The notes under the pieces were generated by a model. That model made no database searches, was not told the DNA's origin, and was given only the letters and a program-made list of their open reading frames with translations. Positions 6,340-12,870 of a stretch of 12,870 bases of DNA are shown here, in pieces (positions within the stretch are counted from its first letter, which is position 1; each line of letters starts with the position of its first letter). Both the position numbers and the translations under genes were made by a program. Source of the DNA: Gemmatimonadota bacterium. GTDB taxonomy: Bacteria; Gemmatimonadota; Gemmatimonadetes; Gemmatimonadales; Gemmatimonadaceae. Where the stretch lies: assembly GCA_031127185.1 (NCBI GenBank), contig JARIET010000047.1, positions 1 to 12,870 on the forward strand. Reading direction: 5' to 3'.

Positions 6340-8102
6340 TGGGCAATCTCCATGGGGTTTGCGACAACGCGGGCGGCGCCCGCGCGAATGAGGGCGTTTG
6401 GAAGGGGATTGGTCGCTTCGCCGGCCACTGCGAGCGCCACGCCGATGGGCACCACGCCGGCTGCCCTCGCGCTGGCAACGTCGTCCGGCGTGTCGCCGAG
6501 CATCCATGCGCGGGCCACACCGAGCGCCGTCAGCGCCGCCTTGACCGGCGCGGGCGACGGTTTGAGCGGCGCATCGTCGCGGGTGACGACGGCGCCGAAG
6601 AGTTCGCGAATGCCCGCGCGTTCCAGAAACGCCTCCGCATCTGCGCGGGGCCGCCCGGTCACGACGCCAAGCCGAACACGGGAGGCCAAACCCGCCAGCC
6701 ATTCGGGGGAAACGCTCAGGCGCTCAGTTTCACACAGTCCCGGAACTCCGTCGGTGCCTTGATAGAACCGTTCGAATGTCGCGGTGACTTCCTGTATCGA
6801 CACCGGCGCCCCGCCACACTCGGTCACGAGCGCAGCGGTGAGTGCCCAATCGTCGTTGGCGTTTCCCGCGGCGCGGCGGGCCAAGACGTCAACGCGCGTA
6901 ACGGCGACGCCGAATGCGGCCGCCGTTCGCACCACTGCAGCATCGTATGAGTCCGACACCTCAGCGAGAACGCCGTCGAGATCGAAGAGAACGGCCTGTG
7001 GATTGAGCGCCACGCGCACGGCACGCTTCAGGCGCGCGACGCTGCGCGTGTCCGTGGGCATCGCAATGCGAACACGCGGCGTGCCGACTTGCTCGGTCGT
7101 CCCGAAGAAGCGCGTGGCGATGCCCTGCCCCGCCAGCGCGTCACTGAGCCAGGCGGCGCGCGGCCCCGTAGCGCAGACAAAGCTGCCCTCGCTGTCGGTG
7201 GGCGATCCACCGAGTTCCCGGAGCTGGACCGTCAGCCGCGCCCGGTTCGATCGCACCGCAGCGATGCGCTTCGCCCGCACGGCACCGTCGGCGGCCAGTG
7301 CCGCCCGCGCAAGTTCGATCGACGCCGAAGACACCGGGTAGGGTCCACCCGCCCGGCGAATCCAGCCGGCGACCTCCGGCGACGCGACGGCGTAGCCCAC
7401 GCGAATCCCGGGCATCCCGTACGACTTGGAGAGCGTGCGCGTAGCGACCGCGCGCGGCAGTTCGAGCACCGCGCGCGTAATGTCCGCGTCGGCGTACTCG
7501 ATGTAGGCGAGGTCAACGAGCACCATCGCCCTCGGGATCGCATCGTGCACGCGGCGGATGTCACCCATCGACGCGACAGTGCCAGTCGGGTTGTTCGGAG
7601 TGACGATCGCGACGAGCGCGGTGTTCTCGTCCGCCGCGGTAATCATCGCCTCCACCGGAAATGCCCCATCTGGCCAGGCAATCCTTCGCACCTCGCCATC
7701 GGCGAGCGCCGCATAGCGGGGAATCATCTCGAAGGTCGGGTCGGTGACAATCGCGTTGCGGCCGGACGACAGGACGCATCGGCAGACCCGGTCAATCGCC
7801 TCATCGGCCCCTGCAGTCACCACCAGGCGCGATGCATCGACGCCGAGCGCTGCGGCGAGTTCAGCAGCGAGCGCGGCAGTGATTGGGTATCGGCCGAGCG
7901 CGCTGCGCGCGGCCGACCACCCCTTCGCGAGAATCGACGCCGATGGGCCCGTGGATTCAGTGCCGCCCAAGTCCAGGTCAACGGGTGCCCCGTGCCGCGA
8001 CGGTGCGTATGGCGTTGCCGCCGACACCCGAGGCGCGGCCGAAAGACCCATGGCAGCAGCGAGCGGCTCAAGCACGGGCACGTTTCTGGATACCGTGCTC
8101 AT
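6327..8102 (-). CDS. hisC: HisC aminotransferase fused to HAD phosphatase domain
   Basis: A 591-residue fusion. Residues about 1-365 are a class I/II PLP aminotransferase of the histidinol-phosphate type (imidazole acetol phosphate plus Glu to histidinol phosphate): TPNNPTG (168-174), Asp197 in [10 protein letters not shown], Schiff-base Lys226 in [15 protein letters not shown], and a likely carboxylate-binding Arg345 in RVRIAMP. Residues about 369-591 are a HAD-superfamily subfamily I hydrolase with all four motifs: FDLDG (Asp374, Asp376), VVTGRP (Thr482), Lys514 in LKPSP, and MLGDTPDD (Asp537, Asp541). A helical cap domain lies between motifs I and II. No internal start, stop or frameshift separates the halves. 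By position and partner the HAD half is probably histidinol-phosphate phosphatase. The HisC N-terminal NENP-like motif is replaced by GGTESTGPS (46-54). Its ATG overlaps the hisG stop (ATGA). Confidence 0.9.
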   Translation of the reverse strand: MSTVSRNVPVLEPLAAAMGLSAAPRVSAATPYAPSRHGAPVDLDLGGTESTGPSASILAKGWSAARSALGRYPITAALAAELAAALGVDASRLVVTAGADEAIDRVCRCVLSSGRNAIVTDPTFEMIPRYAALADGEVRRIAWPDGAFPVEAMITAADENTALVAIVTPNNPTGTVASMGDIRRVHDAIPRAMVLVDLAYIEYADADITRAVLELPRAVATRTLSKSYGMPGIRVGYAVASPEVAGWIRRAGGPYPVSSASIELARAALAADGAVRAKRIAAVRSNRARLTVQLRELGGSPTDSEGSFVCATGPRAAWLSDALAGQGIATRFFGTTEQVGTPRVRIAMPTDTRSVARLKRAVRVALNPQAVLFDLDGVLAEVSDSYDAAVVRTAAAFGVAVTRVDVLARRAAGNANDDWALTAALVTECGGAPVSIQEVTATFERFYQGTDGVPGLCETERLSVSPEWLAGLASRVRLGVVTGRPRADAEAFLERAGIRELFGAVVTRDDAPLKPSPAPVKAALTALGVARAWMLGDTPDDVASARAAGVVPIGVALAVAGEATNPLPNALIRAGAARVVANPMEIAQWLD

Positions 8103-8974
8103 GCGACCAGCTGCGCGAGCGCGCTGATCACAATGTCCGAGCCGCCCAGCGCCTTGAGCCGTGGCACCAGCGCGGGGAGCAGATCACGGGCCACGGCGGC
8201 CTTCACTGCGAATCCGGCCCCGCCGTGAAGTGTGGCAATCGTCGGCTCGCGCATGCAGGGAAGCGCAGCGCAGACCGCTTCGAGGTTCTCCGCCTGAACG
8301 TTCAGCTCGAGCATCACGCGTCGGCGCGCCTCGAGCACCGACCGCAACAGCAACACCAGGCCTTCAATCGCTGCGCAGCGTGTGGGCGATTCGAGGGCGC
8401 CCGGACTCGCATAGAGCCGCGTGGTCGAAGTCATCAGCGTTGCGACCTCAGTGAGCCCGTTGGCGGCGAGCGTGGCGCCTGTGGCCGTATTGTCGACGAT
8501 GACATCCGCGTCCTCAGGCGGAAGCACTTCGGTCGCACCGTAGGACCGGACGAACCGCGCGTTGATGCCCTCACGGGCGGCCCAGGCCACCGCGAGGCGC
8601 TGGTATTCGGACGCAATCACCAGTGGCCGCCTGGGCAGCGCGCCGTCCTCCAACAACATTTCGGGGGCGGCGGCCACGACCCGCACCGGGTCGAAGCCCG
8701 TGTCGAGCAGTTCGACGACCTCGGCGCCGAGTTCCACGACCCAGTCGGCGCCGGCGAATCCCACGTCGCGCGAACCGGCAGCGAGCATCTCGATGATGCT
8801 CTGCGGCTTCAGCAGTTTGGTGCTGAACTGGCCCGCTGCGATCGTTGGGCGATAGGCACGCGCGCCGAGCTGGACCCGTAGGCCGGCATCGGCCATCAGT
8901 TTTGTCACAGCATCCTGCATCCGGCCCTGGGGCAGGGCGAGACGCAGCGTATCGGCTTGCAAATCAGGTGTCAC
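8099..8974 (-). CDS. hisG: ATP phosphoribosyltransferase, long form
   Basis: First and committed step: ATP plus PRPP to PR-ATP. The 291 residues include two periplasmic-binding-like catalytic lobes, with LALPQGRM (12-19), DVGFAGADWVVE (70-81) and the PRPP loop DNTATGATL (161-169). A C-terminal ACT-like regulatory domain (about 216-291, starting VMLELNVQAENLE) binds histidine in the long-form family. HisZ is therefore not needed, and feedback inhibition by histidine is expected. The start is GTG 8974, with GGAG (complement of 8983-8986) 8 nt upstream. The leader region precedes it by about 60 nt after the terminator hairpin. The stop overlaps hisC by ATGA. Confidence 0.96.
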   Translation of the reverse strand: MTPDLQADTLRLALPQGRMQDAVTKLMADAGLRVQLGARAYRPTIAAGQFSTKLLKPQSIIEMLAAGSRDVGFAGADWVVELGAEVVELLDTGFDPVRVVAAAPEMLLEDGALPRRPLVIASEYQRLAVAWAAREGINARFVRSYGATEVLPPEDADVIVDNTATGATLAANGLTEVATLMTSTTRLYASPGALESPTRCAAIEGLVLLLRSVLEARRRVMLELNVQAENLEAVCAALPCMREPTIATLHGGAGFAVKAAVARDLLPALVPRLKALGGSDIVISALAQLVA

Positions 8975-8982
8975 AGGTGGCG

Positions 8983-8986
8983 CTCC
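8983..8986 (-). promoter_or_regulatory. Shine-Dalgarno GGAG for hisG
   Basis: GGAG on the minus strand, 8 nt before a GTG. It supports GTG 8974 as the hisG start, since no ATG lies near the conserved N terminus. Confidence 0.65.
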
Positions 8987-9034
8987 GTTGCGGCCCCGGG
9001 CCGGCGACGGCGCACTCTGGATTCCCAGAACGCC

Positions 9035-9062
9035 AAAACGCCGACCCCGAGGGGCCGGCGTT
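9035..9062 (-). terminator. his attenuator, terminator hairpin
   Basis: In the minus-strand RNA, AACGCCG (9062-9056) pairs with CGGCGUU (9043-9037), followed by a G-U pair and CCC/GGG, with a CUCG tetraloop: an 11-bp GC-rich stem. It ends in a run of four U (complement of 9035-9038), of which two belong to the stem. The short U-run makes it a modest intrinsic terminator. Position between the His-rich leader peptide and hisG is what is expected of an attenuator. It was read by eye and not folded by software. Confidence 0.7.
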
Positions 9063-9108
9063 GTTGTTGTGCGGCGGCTCTAGCCGCTACACGCCATCAA
9101 CCCGCCCC
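9051..9108 (-). promoter_or_regulatory. his attenuator, candidate antiterminator pairing
   Basis: RNA segment GGGGCGGGU (9108-9100), just after the His codons, can pair with GCCGGCCCC (9059-9051), the 5' arm of the terminator. That gives eight pairs and one mismatch. Between the two lies a small hairpin, GCGGC-UAGA-GCCGC, with an outer GUG/CAC (9092-9069), that covers the leader stop codon. A ribosome stalled on the early His codons would leave 9100-9108 free to take the terminator arm. One running to the stop codon would cover it. This assignment is inference from base complementarity. Confidence 0.5.
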
Positions 9109-9155
9109 GCGAAGGGATGGTGATGATGGCCGTGATGCTGGCAGGCGCTCTTCAT
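9087..9155 (-). CDS. hisL: histidine operon leader peptide
   Basis: A 22-codon frame, ATG 9155 to TAG 9087. It begins MKSACQ, then HHGHHHH (codons CAT CAC GGC CAT CAT CAC CAT, 9137-9117), then PFAGRVDGV. Six His codons within seven, directly upstream of hisG and followed by competing hairpins, is the classic form of a his attenuation leader. Ribosome speed over the run would report charged tRNA-His. No Shine-Dalgarno precedes the ATG; the promoter -10 box ends 7 nt before it, so the message is probably leaderless. It is too short for routine gene callers. Confidence 0.85.
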   Translation of the reverse strand: MKSACQHHGHHHHPFAGRVDGV

Positions 9156-9162
9156 GAAAAGA

Positions 9163-9191
9163 ATTCTAGTCGCTTGCGCGACAGTTTTCAA
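9163..9191 (-). promoter_or_regulatory. sigma70-type promoter of the his operon
   Basis: On the minus strand, TTGAAA (9191-9186, five of six to TTGACA) and TAGAAT (9168-9163, five of six to TATAAT) are separated by exactly 17 nt. The expected transcription start is about 9155-9157, that is, at or one to two nt before the ATG of the leader peptide. It lies in the 64-nt gap after the stop of the CcdA-like gene. Confidence 0.75.
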
Positions 9192-9219
9192 TCGCACAAT
9201 CGAACAAGTCCCAACACAT

Positions 9220-9948
9220 CTATATACGCGAACGCAGGAACTCCGGCGTCAGCGCCTGCAGGGCCGTCGCCAGGATCGTGAAGTAGTTGGTCACCATCAG
9301 GATACCCACGATGATGAGCAACACCCCGGCCACCTTCTGCACGTAGCCGAGGTACTTCTTGAACTTCGAGAAGACCTTGAGGAACCACTCCACGGCGAAC
9401 GCGGCGGCGATGAATGGCACCGCAAGCCCCATCGAGTACGCGAACAACAGCCCCATGCCGCGTTGCAGGTCCGCCTCGCTGGCCGTGAAGGTCAGGATCG
9501 CGCCAAGGATGGGACCGATACAGGGACTCCAACCGGCACCAAACGCAATGCCGACGAGCACGCTTCCCATGTAACCCACGGGTTTGTCGGCCAGGTGCAC
9601 GCGGCGTTCGCGGCCAAACGCGCCGATGTTCAACACGCCGAGCAAATAGAGTCCAAACACGATGATCAGCGCGCCGCCAATGCGCGCCAGCCAGGCACGA
9701 TGCGATTTCACCACGAAACCGAGACTCGTCGCCCCGGCGCCGAGCAGCATGAAGATGATCGTGAATCCGAGGATGAACAGCGACGCGTGGATCAACGCCA
9801 TCCGCCGCGACTTGCTAGCGTCCTCAAGCGAGAGCCCGGTGATAAACGTGATGTAGCTCGGCACGAGCGGCAGCACGCAGGGCGACAGGAACGAGAGCAA
9901 CCCGGCCGTGAATGCGATGAGGACGCCAATCGATGCGGAGGATTCCAT
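9220..9948 (-). CDS. ccdA: CcdA-family thiol-disulfide transporter
   Basis: A 242-residue inner membrane protein that, in its family, passes electrons from cytoplasmic thioredoxin across the membrane to periplasmic thiol proteins, often for cytochrome c maturation. About six hydrophobic segments are visible (near 5-30, 52-75, 88-107, 126-154, 165-188 and 205-225). The redox pair is Cys24 in SFLSPCVLPLVPSY and Cys143 in GWSPCIGPILG, the DsbD/CcdA signature. No periplasmic partner (thioredoxin-like, ResA or DsbE) is encoded nearby. Its ATG lies 3 nt past the stop of the Fur-family gene and has no clear ribosome binding site, so translation is probably coupled. No terminator is seen between its stop and the his promoter, so some read-through into the leader is possible. 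Confidence 0.9.
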   Translation of the reverse strand: MESSASIGVLIAFTAGLLSFLSPCVLPLVPSYITFITGLSLEDASKSRRMALIHASLFILGFTIIFMLLGAGATSLGFVVKSHRAWLARIGGALIIVFGLYLLGVLNIGAFGRERRVHLADKPVGYMGSVLVGIAFGAGWSPCIGPILGAILTFTASEADLQRGMGLLFAYSMGLAVPFIAAAFAVEWFLKVFSKFKKYLGYVQKVAGVLLIIVGILMVTNYFTILATALQALTPEFLRSRI

Positions 9949-9951
9949 GTG

Positions 9952-10434
9952 CTAGCGAGCTCGGGCGGGGTGAGAATCGTGGGCAGCCGTGCAGGCGGCG
10001 CAGTGGCCGTACACGACGAGCCGCTGCCGTACGGCCACGAAGCCACGGTCACGCGCGACGTCGGTGGCGTGTGCGCTCAACGGGCCTTCGTGGACCAACT
10101 GGACGCTTCCGCATTCGGTGCAGAGCAGTTCTTCGAGCGATACATCATCACGCACGGCGTGGAAACGCCGAAACCCTTCGCGACGATCCTCTTCGAGCAC
10201 CAGTCCGCAGTCAATCAATGAGTCGATAGTGCGATACACGGTCGCGGTGCCGGGCGCTGGCCCCAGTTCACGCAGCCGCGCAACAATCTCATCCGCCGCA
10301 AGCGGCTCAGTGGCGCCGAGTACCACTCGGGCAATCGCCAGCCGTTGCGGAGTGGCTGGAAGCCCACGGCCCTGCAGCCATGCGCGAAACCGCTCGACCG
10401 ACTCGTCGCGGGCCAGATCGAGCGCGGAGGTCAC
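9952..10434 (-). CDS. Fur-family transcriptional regulator
   Basis: A 160-residue DNA-binding regulator. The winged helix covers about 15-92, with LPATPQRLAIARVVL (25-39) and the recognition helix in PGTATVYRTIDSLIDCGLV (61-79). The structural zinc site is intact: Cys105/Cys108 (CTEC) and Cys145/Cys148 (CAAC). The HHxHxH-type stretch before the first CxxC, which holds regulatory-metal ligands in Fur, Zur and PerR, is replaced by FHAVRDDVSLEELLC. Remaining candidate ligands are His92, Asp96, Asp97, Glu101, Glu102, His115 and His122. The effector (Fe, Zn, Mn or peroxide) cannot be assigned. The start is GTG 10434, with GGAG 8 nt upstream, overlapping the previous stop as GTGA. Confidence 0.88.
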   Translation of the reverse strand: MTSALDLARDESVERFRAWLQGRGLPATPQRLAIARVVLGATEPLAADEIVARLRELGPAPGTATVYRTIDSLIDCGLVLEEDRREGFRRFHAVRDDVSLEELLCTECGSVQLVHEGPLSAHATDVARDRGFVAVRQRLVVYGHCAACTAAHDSHPARAR

Positions 10435-10883
10435 GTGATGGGCTCCAGAAAGACCGTCCGAATTTCATTCGCGCTCATCCGGTGCGCATCCAGCGCCTCG
10501 CCGGCCCGCTCCTGCACGCCCCGCACCACGCGCTCGACAGTGGCCAGCGGGGCGTCGGCCTCGGCAATGACCTCGACTTCCCACTTGCCGCGGTCGGGCC
10601 CCTTTCGCGTCCAGCGATACGACGCGGTCAGCACTTCGGTGCGCGGATCGTCCGGTTCGGCCGACGCCGCATCCTCAGGCGCTGGCTCAACCGGCAGGTC
10701 GAACTCTAACGGTGTTTCGCCGGCGACCGAGGCGACAACCGGGGGCGTAGCCGCGAGCACCGCGACTCCCGTCTCCATGGGCCCCTGACGGATCGACGGA
10801 AAGAAATACGCCTCAACGATCCGGCCGGGCTCGATATGCTCGGCGATCGCTCGAATGAACCGCTCGCGGGTCTCGGTGATCAC
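10431..10883 (-). CDS. uncharacterised protein between priA and Fur-family gene
   Basis: A 150-residue soluble protein that I do not recognise. No signal peptide or membrane segment. Residues 1-47 look like a helix followed by strands (RIVEAYFFPSIRQGPMETGVAVLAA). Residues about 56-82 are an acidic Pro/Ala-rich linker, and residues 83-150 form a second part with strands (EVLTASYRWTRKG, KWEVEVIAEAD) and a long helix (PLATVERVVRGVQERAGEAL). The protein may be one small alpha/beta domain with an insert. The start is GTG 10883; only a weak GAAG lies upstream. It follows priA by 39 nt and overlaps the Fur-family gene by 4 nt, so it is co-transcribed with that regulator. Codon use resembles its neighbours. 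Confidence 0.8.
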   Translation of the reverse strand: MITETRERFIRAIAEHIEPGRIVEAYFFPSIRQGPMETGVAVLAATPPVVASVAGETPLEFDLPVEPAPEDAASAEPDDPRTEVLTASYRWTRKGPDRGKWEVEVIAEADAPLATVERVVRGVQERAGEALDAHRMSANEIRTVFLEPIT

Positions 10884-10922
10884 GGCTTCAAGATAAGGGA
10901 GCGGGTAGCCTGAATACGAGCG

Positions 10923-12870
10923 TCAGAGGAGTGCACCGGGGTCGCGCTCGAAGGCCACGCGAAGCCCTGCACGCGCGGGCACCTCGAAGGTGGTCAGGAA
11001 TCGCCGCGCCACCTTGGAAAGCGCAGCGGTCCGCCATGCGCGCAGCACCAGGTGCCAGCGCCAGCGGTCCTTGATCTTGTCCACGGCACAGGGGGCCGGC
11101 CCGATCACTTCGATCGATCCCTCCGGGAGTGTCGCGATCGCGCGCTGCAACCACTCACCGGCCGCCGCCGCCAGTTCGGCCGCCGCTGCCTCGTTCGTGG
11201 CGCTGATGACGATGTTGGCCAGCCGCACCGTGGGCGGATAGGCGGGGCTTTCGCGCCCGGCGAGCTCCTCACGCACGAACGCGTGGTAGTCGTGGTTGAG
11301 CGCGGCCGTCAGCGCGTAGTGGGTGGGCAGGCGGGTTTGCACAATCACTTCACCGCCCTTCGGCCCCCGCCCGGCCCGGCCCGCAACCTGGCTCACAAGC
11401 TGAAACGTGCGCTCCGCCGCGCGGAAATCCGGCAGGTTGATGCCCACATCGGCGTCGATCACACCCACGAGCGTGACGTTTGCGAAGTCGAGTCCTTTGG
11501 CAATCATCTGCGTACCGAGGAGTATGTCCACCTCGCCGCTGCGCACGCGATCGAGAATTTCCGCGTGCGCCCACTTGCCGCTGGTGGTATCGACGTCCAT
11601 CCGCGCAATCCGCGCGTTGGGGCATCGCTCGGTGAGCACACGCTCCACCTGTTGTGTGCCCGTGCCGCGCTGGCGGAGCGTTGCCGCACCGCACTGCGGG
11701 CAGCTCGTGGCGAGTGGCTCACCGTGCAGGCAGTAGTGGCAAAGAAGGCGTTCGGGTACGCGGTGATACGTGAGTGAGATGGAACAGCGTGGGCAGGCGC
11801 TGACCCATTCGCAGGCGCTGCACTGCACAAACGCCGAGTAGCCGCGCCGATTGAGCAGCACGATGCTCTGCTCACCGCGAGCAAGGCGCGCCTTGAGCGC
11901 GAGTTCAAGAGGCTCGCTGAGGATTCCGCGCAGCTGCCGGTCTGCCGGAGGCGTTGGTGACTTCCTGGTCTGCCGAAGATCAATCAACTCCACGCTGGGC
12001 AGTCGGCCGCCACCCACGCGCTCGGGCAGCGAAAGGAGTGCGTACTTCCCCTCCCCCGCGTTGTGCCAGCTCTCCAGCGACGGTGTCGCGCTTCCGAGCA
12101 CGCACACCGCGCCGGCCGCGCGCGCGCGCACGATCGCAACGTCGCGTGCGTGATATCGGGGCGACTCCCCCTGCTTGTAGGTCGCCTCGTGCTCTTCGTC
12201 GACAATCACGGCACCGAGGTTCGGCAGCGGCGCAAAGACAGCCGAGCGCGCACCGACGGCAATGCGGCGCGTGCCCGCGCGGAGCGCCTTCCAGGCGTCG
12301 TAACGCTCGCCGTCGCTCAGTGCCGAATGCAGCACCGCAACCTGGTCGCCAAACACGGCGCGGAACCGGTCCACGGTCTGGGGCGTGAGGGCAATCTCGG
12401 GCACGAGGACGATCGCCGCCTGCCCGCGGATCTCAACCACCTCACGGAGCAGCTCGAGATACACCAGCGTCTTTCCGCTGCCGGTGACGCCATGCAGCAA
12501 CGTCACACTACCGGGGTCCGCAGCCTTCAGTGCTGCGATCACTCCAGCTTGTTGGGGCGTCGGGGTGACGGGGTTCAGCGACCCGCTCGAATCGCGCGAA
12601 GCAAAGGGATCGCGATTCACCGTTTCCCGCTCGACGGCAACGAATCCGCGCTTCACCAGCGCGCTGACCGTTGCGGGCGAACAACCCAGCGTGCCGAGCG
12701 CCCGATCCGCCTCCACCCGCCCGCCCTGTGCCTCGACGAACTCGTAGAGCGCGCGCTGCTGAGGGGCGCGCTTGAACGCTGCATCACGTTCGGTGAGCGT
12801 CGGCAGCGCGCGCGCGATGGTCAGGATGCGTTTGCTCCTCACCGCTGGATCTGGGCGCTTGGCAGCGCCG
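10923..12870 (-). CDS. priA: primosomal protein N' (PriA helicase), 5' end missing
   Basis: Superfamily 2 DNA helicase that restarts stalled replication forks by loading the replisome. The reading frame stays open to the right edge of the window, so the N-terminal 3'-DNA-binding domain (roughly the first 100-150 residues) lies outside. A GTG at 12842 is in frame but would remove that domain. Numbering from that GTG: winged helix about 25-75, Walker A GVTGSGKT (118-125), DEEH (215-218), GSATPS (250-255), eight zinc cysteines (341-384: CSAC, CPRC, CHYC, CPQC), GTQMIAKGLDF (443-453) and QVAGRAGR (485-492). All helicase motifs are intact. The C-terminal domain ends at the TGA at 10923. Confidence 0.96.
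   Translation of the reverse strand, partial: GAAKRPDPAVRSKRILTIARALPTLTERDAAFKRAPQQRALYEFVEAQGGRVEADRALGTLGCSPATVSALVKRGFVAVERETVNRDPFASRDSSGSLNPVTPTPQQAGVIAALKAADPGSVTLLHGVTGSGKTLVYLELLREVVEIRGQAAIVLVPEIALTPQTVDRFRAVFGDQVAVLHSALSDGERYDAWKALRAGTRRIAVGARSAVFAPLPNLGAVIVDEEHEATYKQGESPRYHARDVAIVRARAAGAVCVLGSATPSLESWHNAGEGKYALLSLPERVGGGRLPSVELIDLRQTRKSPTPPADRQLRGILSEPLELALKARLARGEQSIVLLNRRGYSAFVQCSACEWVSACPRCSISLTYHRVPERLLCHYCLHGEPLATSCPQCGAATLRQRGTGTQQVERVLTERCPNARIARMDVDTTSGKWAHAEILDRVRSGEVDILLGTQMIAKGLDFANVTLVGVIDADVGINLPDFRAAERTFQLVSQVAGRAGRGPKGGEVIVQTRLPTHYALTAALNHDYHAFVREELAGRESPAYPPTVRLANIVISATNEAAAAELAAAAGEWLQRAIATLPEGSIEVIGPAPCAVDKIKDRWRWHLVLRAWRTAALSKVARRFLTTFEVPARAGLRVAFERDPGALL

Noticed and set aside
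7089..8228. Long plus-strand open frame opposite hisC-HAD and hisG
   Set aside because: Antisense frame in very GC-rich coding DNA; Arg-rich composition, no family motifs, and the minus strand carries clear enzymes.
9154..10221. Long plus-strand open frame opposite the CcdA-like and Fur-family genes
   Set aside because: Low-complexity Arg/Glu/His-rich translation without recognisable domains; both minus-strand genes have intact signature motifs.
1..12870. CRISPR arrays, tRNA or rRNA genes, insertion sequences, prophage genes
   Set aside because: No spaced repeat array, cloverleaf-like sequence, transposase or phage motif was seen in the window.

Overview
The window is GC-rich bacterial chromosome, almost all of it read from the minus strand. 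It holds a complete histidine biosynthesis operon, a housekeeping and regulatory cluster upstream of it, and two envelope genes beyond its 3' end. Very high GC, GTG starts, tightly overlapping genes, a fused HisA-HisI-HisE protein and a fused HisC-HAD protein suggest a soil or freshwater bacterium outside the well-studied groups. Gemmatimonadota is my best guess, but it is an impression and not a search result.

Layout in minus-strand reading order: the 3' part of priA (runs off the right edge), a small unknown protein, a Fur-family regulator, and a CcdA-like membrane protein. Then come a sigma70-type promoter, a histidine-rich leader peptide (HHGHHHH run) with competing hairpins, and hisG, hisC-HAD, hisB, hisH, hisF, hisA-hisIE and hisD. 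The operon converges on a plus-strand beta-barrel-like outer membrane protein. A divergent lipoprotein gene and a 160-bp palindromic element fill the left end.

The his genes fit together as one transcription and translation unit. Consecutive genes overlap by 1 to 13 nt. Seven proteins cover all ten steps if the HAD phosphatase domain fused to HisC is the histinol-phosphate phosphatase (histidinol-phosphate phosphatase, HolPase), which the operon otherwise lacks. HisG makes PR-ATP. The HisA-HisI-HisE fusion carries steps 2 to 4. HisH and HisF form imidazole glycerol phosphate synthase. HisB dehydrates, HisC transaminates, the HAD domain would dephosphorylate, and HisD oxidises histidinol to histidine.

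The most interesting region is about 9035-9191, upstream of hisG. A TTGAAA-N17-TAGAAT promoter places the start of transcription at or next to the ATG of a 22-residue peptide with six His codons among seven. This is followed by an intrinsic-terminator-like hairpin and an alternative pairing able to disrupt it. I read this as a his attenuator whose leader peptide is translated from a leaderless transcript.
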